A DNA stretch of 64,000 nt from an uncultured Acinetobacter sp. GTDB lineage: Bacteria > Pseudomonadota > Gammaproteobacteria > Pseudomonadales > Moraxellaceae. Positions 60,001 through 64,000 of the stretch are shown here, piece by piece (position 1 is the stretch's first letter; every line of letters starts with the position of its first letter). The stretch is from contig CAJYTY010000008.1 in NCBI GenBank assembly GCA_913777945.1, positions 1-64,000 on the forward strand, in the 5' to 3' direction. Under the pieces are notes generated by a model that ran no database searches, had not been told where the DNA came from, and worked only from the letters and a program-made list of their open reading frames with translations. Both the position numbers and the translations under genes were made by a program.

Positions 60001-63000
60001 AGTTATGATGTTTTTGGTAATTTAAAAGTTAGAACTAACGAGTTGGGTGTTAAAACAGCTTATGACTATGATCTTAATGGATATCTGGTAAAAACTACTC
60101 GTGCTGCACGTTCTATAAACAGCATCGGTGCAAAAGCAATTAGCGATACGTCTGGGGTGCAAAATGCGCTAGTCGATATCTATGGTTATGATGAGTTAGG
60201 TAATCGTATTATTACAACTGACGCTTTAAAGAATTCAATCACAACCGAATATGATGCCTTAGGACGTATTATTGAGAATAAAACCGCTGAGGGTGCAATT
60301 ACCAAGATCGATTACATATATGATTCTAGTATTCTAAATGTTAATGGAAGTAAAGGCGGAATAAAGCGAACTGAAACAGATGGATTAGGTAAAAAAATTA
60401 TTGATGATTTTGACTACTATGGTCGTACTATCAAACATACAGATAGGGGCGGTCATGTATTTGATTATACTTATAATGCTGGAGGATGGCTAACTAGACA
60501 GACAAATTCTCAGGGTCAAAGTATCGGCTATAGTTATTATAATAATGGATTAATTAAAGAGATTCGCGATTCCTCTTTAAATCTATCGACGGTTTATCGC
60601 TATGATAATAATGGTAATCGAATTGAAGAGCGATATCAGGAGCTCAATGCTAAAATTGGTGAACCAAGAATCTTCCAAAACGCGTTAACAACGTATGATT
60701 CTTTAAACCGAAAAATTCGCGTACAGGATCAGGCTTTTAATATTCATTACGAATATGATGCCAACGGTAACATTATTCATATGCTTGCAAATTACCGTGA
60801 TGCTGTGAATGCTGCTCCTAAAATTCAGGACTTCTGGTATAGCTATGACAATATGAATCGCTTCACGGTTAGCATGGGTATACTTAATAGTACTACAAAG
60901 ATAGTTGAACGTGGCAATACAGGCGTTGCTCTAAGCTATGATGTATTGGGACAACGCTTATCTGCTGATTATGGTAAAGATGCTCTTAACTCCACCAAAG
61001 CACATAAAGAACGATATACCTATACTACAGATGGTTTTCTTGAAACAATAAAAAATGCAGACTATGGTACGAATGGTCTACTGGGAACTGAATATACATT
61101 GTCTTCACGCCATATTGATGAATTGGGGCGTGTTGTTGAATATGAAGATTACAATGAGAACAGTAATAGTATCTATCAAACGACTAAAAACATCTATAAC
61201 AAAGATGACCAGCTCATTAGCCAGCAAAAGGAAGGAGGTAGTGGGGCTGGAACGACTGTCTATAGTTACCTTGCAGATAAAGTTACGCTCGATAAAACGG
61301 TGATGACTCCAAATTCCGGATCTGCTCAAACTACGCAATTTACTTATGATTGGTGGGACTCGGCTAAGCAAAAAAATATTAAGGTAACGGTAGGGAATTT
61401 GGTTGGTGAAACCACCTTTAGTTACGACGTAAATGGTCATGTTAGTGGCTTTGTTGATGATAAGAATGCACAAAATAAAAGAACAGCGACATATGTGAAT
61501 AACTCGCAAGGGATGGTACTACAGCGAAATGAGTTGATTAATGGCTCAGTGAACCGCTACCGTAACTTCTACTATATCAATGGTCAACGTGTTGGTGATG
61601 TAAGTAATGATGGCCCATCACGTGAAGACTATGTACAAAGCTTGCAGAACAGTAGAGGAACACCAACTCAAGCCAAAGACTTTAAACCCATATCATCTGC
61701 AGATTTTGATCAGAACTTCGAGCCTATTAATGCACAATATCCATCAGCAGCTCCAACAAGTTATGTTGTAAATAACGGAGATACGCTGCAGAGCATTGCT
61801 TTGTCGGTATGGGGTGATGCTTCGATGTGGTACATGATTGCCGATGTGAATGGATTAAGTCCATCAGATAAGCTAACAGCGAGTCAAGTACTCACGATTC
61901 CGAACAAGGTCACTAATATTCACAATAACAGTGAAACGTTAAGACCCTATAGTCCTGGTGAAGCAATTGGGGATACACAACCAACAATCCCTAGTCCACC
62001 GCCTCCACCGAAACCGAAGAAGAAGTGTGGTGGTATCGCGCAGATTGTGATGATTGTAGTGGCTATAGTCGTAACAATTTATACTGCGGGGGCAGCATCG
62101 GCAGCCTTTGGTGCTTTGGCAGCAGGAGGTGGAATCGGCGGTGCAGCGGCAGCTGCAGGCACTGCAATTGCTAGTGGATCGGCTTTTGGAATTGGTGGTG
62201 CGGCCTTAGCAGGATCCACTGGGCTTATAGGTATCTCAGCAGCAGCAGTTGGAGCTGCTGCTGGTAGTGCAGCTTCGCAATTGGCTGGTAAAGCAATGGG
62301 AGTTGTAGATAGCTTCTCATGGTCACAAGTGGGAGTATCTGCATTAACAGCAGGGGCGACTGCTGGTGTAGGCGCAGGAATAGGACAACTTGCGACGAAA
62401 GGCTATAGTTGGGCACAAACAGCTTCTAATGCGATCAATGCGGTAAATAATGGTACAGCAAGTTGGACGCAAGCCGCAGGTGTTGGGGCATATGCAGGTG
62501 CAGTTGGTTACGGTTCAAATTATATCGCTAATCAGGTATTTGGTAATAATCAAAGCTTTAGTTGGGCTGGGTTAGGTTCATCAATTGTTGGTTCAATGGC
62601 TGGAGCTGGTTTAGGTAAGTCTGGAGCATTTAATGGATTTGGCAAATTAGCGAGTCCTTATGCATATTCAGTTGCTGGTGCGAGTGCAGCAGCCACGATA
62701 GAAGATAAATGGTTTGGTGGAGTAAGACCAGATTATTTGAATGTTTCAATGGCAGCTATTGCAAATACAGTAGGTAGACAGTTTGGTGAAAATGCTCAGA
62801 GTTGGTTTGCAAATGGAACAACCAAAACTGTTTCTATATATGATGAAAATGTTTTTAGTTTCTTACCAACTGAGTATAGTAGTCAGCAGTCGATGTACGG
62901 AGATGCTAGCCGCCTTAATGGCTCTCTTCCTGATACTATTCAGTTACCAACAATTGTAAGTAGTGCAAGTAATTCTGAGGACATTGACGACTTCGAAGGA

Positions 63001-64000
63001 ATGCATTTAGAGATTGAAAAAGAAGCTCCTAGAGATCTTAATATTGCTAGTGCTTTAGATGGTGTAAATAGTTTCTTCAATAATCGTATAGCGGCTATTA
63101 AAGAATGGGGTAATGCATCTGTACCATTCCAGTACTCGTGGGCAACGCCAAAGATAAATACAGGAAACTCAAGATTAGATAAATATTATTTCCAGCCAGT
63201 AAATGACTTAGTGAATACTGTGGCGAATGTTGGATGGAATGCCTTAAAGTTTGCTGGGAACACAGCCACAATTATGGGTAACTCTCCAACTGCTGCTCTG
63301 AGCGTTTTAACGGGTGATTATGATGAATCTCAACGCACTTATGATGCATTGTTATTCTCTAACCCTGCAACAGGTTCAATTGCAGGTGGAGCAAGAGCTG
63401 GGCTTGGTTATATACGTGATGTGAGAGAGTTTAATAAAGTTGCTACAGTTGGACGAGCGATAGGTTCAAGTCAAAGAGGTAGTGCTAGTATTGGTTTATT
63501 AAATGATATTCCTGTTGGTAGTACGACTGGGGAAGTATTAACAGCGTCTGCACCAGCTTCTCCAATAAAAGCATTATACCCAAGCACAGCAAGCACACAG
63601 ATTAAAGCTCCATTTGTTAGTACTACATCACGTACTTTACATTTCGATAATATTGATACATTTAACAGGGCAGCCAATAATCCAATTCCAAATACCTCTT
63701 ATAAACATGGTGGTGTTACGTGGACTACAGATAGTCAAGCGCGTATTTCAATGATTGAGGGGGAGGTTTCTCTGAAGAATCATGGACGTTATGTTACATC
63801 TGGAGAACCTCAACAAGCAACATTTGGTAAAGGATGGGCTTTTGAGGATGTTGCTTTTCATTTAATTGGTAATCAGTTTGATGGACCAACGAATGGATTG
63901 AATTTAGTTCCAGGAAGTGGTCGTTCCATTATATTATCTGATGGTACAAAGTTGAAAAATTTAAATTTGAGTCGTTACAAAACAGACTTTGAAAACCCTG
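48097..64000 (+). CDS. Giant YD-repeat (Rhs/Tc-like) polymorphic toxin with LysM and nuclease C-terminus (3' end outside window)
   Basis: One frame without a stop from ATG 48097 to the edge: 5,301 complete codons. Residues 1-160 form a beta-rich start (MVAVISGSGLGLFNSSF) with no signal peptide or PAAR domain visible. Residues about 165-2856 are YD repeats (YxYDxxGRL/NL). Residues about 2857-3860 lack YD motifs and look like several beta-sandwich modules. YD repeats resume to about 4530. A LysM domain (4556-4605, 'YVVNNGDTLQSIALSVWGD') follows, then a Pro/Lys hinge (PPPPPKPKKK) and a membrane-like helix from 4649, then Gly/Ala-rich hydrophobic segments. The last visible part has H5255 in 'HLIGNQFDGPTNGLNLVP', matching DNA/RNA non-specific endonuclease domains of toxins. 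Known relatives share the LysM-hinge-hydrophobic block and swap the tip. Export route unknown. Confidence 0.9.
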   Translation, partial: MVAVISGSGLGLFNSSFNTLGKNGVHGSANFGQNQLQNYVNIADGNLIIRQLDQNLSAIGKDIKSIQTYNSKGVLSGDTQWGGEWSRRLSLVGDLNIAGSKILITAEDGHQITFKYSSANTYVSTEGDGAYDKLSISGNTWIITDGKTLATEVYEYNPSLKTGRLVAVKDSNGTNLAYRYDALDRLVSIEDSNSISLNELIYNYDGNSNRIKRIDTKANGITNQNVYYEYDNLNRLSKVITDLTPSDNTIADQKVYSTNYSYELNSSRIASITQSDGTSVQFSYELDSISNSYRVKTVRDSEGLTTFTYTTNKTTVENSLKEIFEYSYDANQQLISIKNANAEVSSFSYDSQGNVISMVDNEGIKLTYRYDSNGNLIEEYNHLGKAVKYSYINNSQLATITEFNDLATKDANGNWILPTGDSSNTNSVYDSAMRLRFVISAEGGVVEYSYNSQGQLITKSNYQNKYAVASGVVFATLETWSKKNARTQLSSYEYDVLGNLKREINYSSINKTVDAAGLVNNQGVFEDATQLIDYVYDPRGLLLQKIIRHGVDRETAAATAAQEIQSFTYDGLGRVLTEMSAAGTRIYSYAAGKITVINAANLVTTQSFDSYGRLLNIVQSTTNHPSRTTSYIYDEAGRLVYSKQPTGNEQFNFYDKKGRLVGVTDSSGLLIEYIYNKNDLHTKEIRYANAVNSTGWLVNNSVAKKRVEEIRPAVNSFDRVIEKSYDISSQLKSIKQANGTLIEYTYDNFGNVIQTKTGDRISRYFYNKDNQQVGALDAEGYLTETIYNAVGQKVQVNRYSKLTIESLRAAGTLAQLKPTGSDNVTRSTLFFYNTQNKLIGSIDEKNFITAYIYDEKNNTVTTRQYSAAATTTANMNTVWADFIAVIPAMNSYQESIKYYDNQGRLTKLSDTRQGITTYVYDDAGRVITEILATGSANERRIFTRYNAFDDVTHMLAGEVTLDIKSGMTAAQIDQVYEQYAIKSYYDAAGRKTQVLNAAGQLTTFYYDKSGRLTHSINAEGNVVETSYTLFGEIKTTTQYINSLSKTDAKVTDLAGSSIPAIFNNTVGVGKRLKGGELTTTLANLITAIKNASKDKIEKFEYDKLGNISRKIDADLKEVEYLYNQYGELETEKRQITLDGTKKEVQNTYNYSKRGEIKSIILDSKGIKNTNIKEYDAYGRIIKEIDANGNITTFDHTQDQGRSIQVKSANNSLTKTTYDAWNRVLTVNNNNNINSYTYDDKARTLTIKSPEGFETITRYNEFGDVVDIVESNNGKKSYLYNKDGKKIKEIDALGASDYYFYDKNTGLLKEKISASGLKTQYVYDFANRIQSQIIIVSANEKIETQYVYDGAGQCLKVIEAYGSVNQKTTQYNYDKTGRLLSIITRNNSGLTESYKAYSYDESGNQILFNDSGLIFSYNYDALGRRISETKDPENLKLKTEYRYDNNGNLTRKIDPSGNSTWYIYDSKNNLTYSIDSLGGVVNSIYDLNGRVVSKYYYNIFQDVTSWVDKDIVNSSDIKLNKSSAILNRFVYNKDGLEIFKVDGEGNVVEKQYNEMGKISNIISYDKKIQISDEILIDSEVRSALKAKDSSSKIESYYYDILGRVVYTINPLDYIVRNDYDLFGNLISIIKFRDKNSISRSTTQSQLDLLYKAGNIPAHSKIIMYYNSFGKKIYEINQVGGVIRYTYNEFGSISSKKELSLDSSSLMDLLRSKDVNGNFISPRPVESVENYDLALKLINNTQFKEENYYYDSVNKLVFKIDALGYLTQYIYAGDFVNTIVKYVDQNLVERNISSDQLRVKVSQLIREKEFTGVSYVRDFLGRVLFEVNGMKSPSDFSNLIYYQYDAIGNISSKKNIALNFNQILDLLRKKDENDNFITERPAETIDSILKGIALVPNNLFQEKKYYYNKLGRISYEVNELDYVTNYMYDAFGNKISKKESILKADNILDLIRVKDSSGNFIVSRPEFSTENFDKAFKLVNSTNYRETNSYYDKNGQLNYIIDSLGYIKRFSYDAYGNLIDTVLFKNVTINRGLTLSQLDSVYRTATILPEYVITQYIYDNLNRRIKEIDGEGFSIETGYDAFNNIVWVKDKLGNKGYFIYDALNRNTIKIDPEGYITYYTYDAFGNQINERKFLSPISGIDKILDSKGIYTGVKFLSSNTDIPPINQPYLSYGVTYTEVNYQYDKLNRKTKITDNLGYYEEYTYNNGLAQPATYRNKLGGLYSYTYDKMGHLIQEILPELSNGKPIINIYKYDAFGNKIKMIEAQGLPEQRTSTYEYDSLNRLISKIAESVSTTQLKVTDSSKPYLKNKAVIADNIPRESYQYDAYGNQIEKIDANGAKTLTYFDKNDRKIAEINALGLLTKFEYNVSGQVTKIQSYETPINVPTSPGGAVPNTPSGNVRVIQYSYDKLGRQISKITPDVYTYEYDLQGQGALVKKTTIEKTFYDGNGNIIRIEDAKGNTSFYYYDKIGRKILTVDNEKYITQWIYGYNSSTEINSQTEIKYANKLIQDITSSNEVEQVKALIVIDTANDRKTINTYDKKGRITQTEILNVKYSDGSTIKMASSTISYAYNGLDQVLTKIDSTGTVSTSYDKLGREILRTFGEYKDSNNITVKQRISSVYNGLGLLSSSAILGTNDAITTDDRVTQYSYDKLGRLITELDVNLNHAVNYAYDLAGNQTWISTDRKTNTSVVKTDETLIEYNLLGKEITRRVNEGSRSSSESTAISWKTLEERETRYNAFGEITGKRLVKFDSSTKSTDQWHEVTEYNNQGKVWKSNANNGVTRYYLYDSNGNATLQLDSTGSSGINAKTPDQLKDLTAVTYTETIYDKRNQVISVRQPKFSQESLDTTLNIFGQTISRTSDRSTVTLTDSTNKLKFDADTQKFNIQSNPLAKRLILKYWPKDSVATGDKTLIVDMQSGITAGAFILDVSAIKPNVEFNYIYSSSDIDGTVYETGVGVLKRIVNTVDIFTGGTVTADPEAKLNDIVGTTMSSVSVDIFNDYKLPITVIGNKVQKITGRKDTYHPNGQLKGAFINYDEGINVKMIQLALPSSLKGFGEGNFEVELTIDGQVYKKSVAENSSVLEIALDNNTDKFLSGKNYNIKIYKRTSTISTELVMNTTNKITDKLALSYSGLSYWSELPSIYYSKIGDEFEFEQQMVNQDGILNNYNHLMLKNTPAETSRIEFRYKLQGTSQWSMLTDNTTLYKNIKDWYQIDLGNLEINELYDYQYITYNSRNDILGGGEGVINTKNNLANVIQKKLSAGKLSGIYTDKKEFINSKYDSVIGVNISNNYKVATILNMMSSFSIEDYPSNYFKLRYEFDNNILNQYVGNEFFFLIEDTQGRGFKKQISFQKNSESNNSIVFIDFSYNELDILMPEYIRRDVGKTIDSQFKITLVNKINQSFVEIASGVQTVSKRDYNAGPRGPRKSVSIDGGLLFKSGKIITLTNQYPETSDTVFYVRESGSNQPYTEIFAIPLKDVYGAVIPGVFECTLNDNIDLTKKHDFQYFSLSGKNILNRQQGTLEFKDSKIKINVSPVNYGGDGFIIFSAKDVIFVNQFKSTTNTIQLKVRKLGEEKWSSISISRVDFLSKLGFSWYFSNLNREGEYEFQLSSLEEVDVGFFGRLRLGEQPEVLSYISKSFFQNKVTFSGQPNGSNKITVKYGTHPNQLDKTSVLLIGADGKAILDITEISEQNLFGSTTVYYSYETTDVNSKVLNRANGYINVGLAAGTGQHTNQINDSWIDFQPAQNYGTKMEVYYRKRQVDKNGNFVSDLVNSDLSSDAYWGDKAQFEKVVLSRTNGLYRWNINNLVPQAGFENYEYFYQLYDQNNKFISFVPGKITVDNLGNGSIEQTKWVINGSGSNQNQIIRQQNYNAFGEVINEIDGNGNIITFSYNNLGKLTEKKLPNVNIRKADGTVAQGNPTLEYAYDLAGRLVSTKDANGNITKQTYLNGHNLETGDWLISNEIHADLGQVISSYDVFGNLKVRTNELGVKTAYDYDLNGYLVKTTRAARSINSIGAKAISDTSGVQNALVDIYGYDELGNRIITTDALKNSITTEYDALGRIIENKTAEGAITKIDYIYDSSILNVNGSKGGIKRTETDGLGKKIIDDFDYYGRTIKHTDRGGHVFDYTYNAGGWLTRQTNSQGQSIGYSYYNNGLIKEIRDSSLNLSTVYRYDNNGNRIEERYQELNAKIGEPRIFQNALTTYDSLNRKIRVQDQAFNIHYEYDANGNIIHMLANYRDAVNAAPKIQDFWYSYDNMNRFTVSMGILNSTTKIVERGNTGVALSYDVLGQRLSADYGKDALNSTKAHKERYTYTTDGFLETIKNADYGTNGLLGTEYTLSSRHIDELGRVVEYEDYNENSNSIYQTTKNIYNKDDQLISQQKEGGSGAGTTVYSYLADKVTLDKTVMTPNSGSAQTTQFTYDWWDSAKQKNIKVTVGNLVGETTFSYDVNGHVSGFVDDKNAQNKRTATYVNNSQGMVLQRNELINGSVNRYRNFYYINGQRVGDVSNDGPSREDYVQSLQNSRGTPTQAKDFKPISSADFDQNFEPINAQYPSAAPTSYVVNNGDTLQSIALSVWGDASMWYMIADVNGLSPSDKLTASQVLTIPNKVTNIHNNSETLRPYSPGEAIGDTQPTIPSPPPPPKPKKKCGGIAQIVMIVVAIVVTIYTAGAASAAFGALAAGGGIGGAAAAAGTAIASGSAFGIGGAALAGSTGLIGISAAAVGAAAGSAASQLAGKAMGVVDSFSWSQVGVSALTAGATAGVGAGIGQLATKGYSWAQTASNAINAVNNGTASWTQAAGVGAYAGAVGYGSNYIANQVFGNNQSFSWAGLGSSIVGSMAGAGLGKSGAFNGFGKLASPYAYSVAGASAAATIEDKWFGGVRPDYLNVSMAAIANTVGRQFGENAQSWFANGTTKTVSIYDENVFSFLPTEYSSQQSMYGDASRLNGSLPDTIQLPTIVSSASNSEDIDDFEGMHLEIEKEAPRDLNIASALDGVNSFFNNRIAAIKEWGNASVPFQYSWATPKINTGNSRLDKYYFQPVNDLVNTVANVGWNALKFAGNTATIMGNSPTAALSVLTGDYDESQRTYDALLFSNPATGSIAGGARAGLGYIRDVREFNKVATVGRAIGSSQRGSASIGLLNDIPVGSTTGEVLTASAPASPIKALYPSTASTQIKAPFVSTTSRTLHFDNIDTFNRAANNPIPNTSYKHGGVTWTTDSQARISMIEGEVSLKNHGRYVTSGEPQQATFGKGWAFEDVAFHLIGNQFDGPTNGLNLVPGSGRSIILSDGTKLKNLNLSRYKTDFENP
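48580..56665 (+). repeat. YD-repeat block 1 of the giant protein
   Basis: Roughly 2,700 codons of repeating Y-x-Y-D-x-x-G-[RN]-[LI] units at about 20-25 residue intervals. Some units carry inserted loops of 20-45 residues containing 'ILDLLR.KD..GNFI..RP' motifs (three copies near 53,180, 53,660 and 53,910). In TcC and Rhs proteins such units wind into a shell that encloses the toxin. Confidence 0.88.
59690..61600 (+). repeat. YD-repeat block 2 of the giant protein
   Basis: About 640 codons of YD units ('YNAFGEVINEIDGNGNIITF' to 'YRNFYYINGQRVGD'), ending just before the LysM domain. It corresponds in position to the C-terminal end of the shell in smaller relatives. Confidence 0.85.

Noticed and set aside
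61055..61509. Alternative frames inside the giant gene (both strands)
   Set aside because: They are short, lack ribosome sites and overlap well-formed YD repeats in the main frame.
48097..64000. Possibility that the giant frame is a pseudogene or assembly fusion
   Set aside because: No stop or frameshift across more than 5,300 codons, and continuous YD, LysM and nuclease motifs in order argue for an intact gene. Resequencing would settle it.

Overview
The window looks like a chromosomal segment of an Acinetobacter-type gammaproteobacterium (Moraxellaceae). The base composition is moderately AT-rich. The order carA-carB-greA ... yhbY-rlmE-ftsH-folP is the one familiar from Pseudomonas and its relatives. 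A Bap-like adhesin tail, a PEP carboxykinase (GTP type), an HAE1 RND pump and paired tRNA-Leu genes also fit. No taxonomic search was possible, so this is an inference from gene content.

From 1 to about 41.7 kb the window is mostly core genome. It opens with the C-terminal part of a giant Bap-like type I-secreted adhesin, then a universal stress protein, an alkyltransferase-like repair protein, greA, and carAB with a well-defined leader (promoter, 18-codon leader peptide, U-rich tract and terminator hairpin). Next come yhbY, rlmE, ftsH and folP. A glycerate kinase gene sits between two near-identical copies of a terminator plus tRNA-Leu(TAA), followed by tRNA-Cys, folD, glpD and pckG. A lipid kinase overlaps a metallophosphoesterase gene. 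groES-groEL and htpX each have a heat-shock (sigma-32-like) promoter with identical 13-base spacing. hchA and an orphan LuxR-type regulator each carry a similar inverted repeat upstream. After a decayed IS5-like transposase come dgkA, an orphan RND pump, mgtE, htpX, two lytic transglycosylases, ttcA (preceded by a compact cluster of five DnaA-box-like sequences), an SCP2 protein and greB.

At 41.6 kb a tRNA-Ser(TGA) marks the start of an accessory island. It carries an AT-rich hypothetical gene, an AlpA-like regulator and a YagK/YfjJ (inovirus Gp2-like) protein, which are typical of small prophage-like elements. It also carries a zinc-ribbon protein, a cold-shock-like/DUF805 membrane protein with a 50-residue partner, and a small lipoprotein. 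Upstream of the lipoprotein lies a mini-ORF with a strong ribosome site. Before that is a compact, highly self-complementary segment that could pair with the ribosome site, in the manner of phage C4 antisense RNA. A NYN/LOTUS putative RNase closes this part. No integrase and no second attachment copy were seen.

From 48,097 to the right edge the window is one uninterrupted reading frame of more than 5,300 codons. It is a giant YD-repeat (Rhs/Tc-like) protein with about 1,000 residues of non-YD beta-rich modules inserted, a LysM domain, a proline hinge, hydrophobic Gly/Ala-rich segments, and at the very end the start of a DNA/RNA non-specific endonuclease-like toxin domain. It is the most striking object here: a probable polymorphic toxin whose end, and any immunity gene, lie beyond the window.
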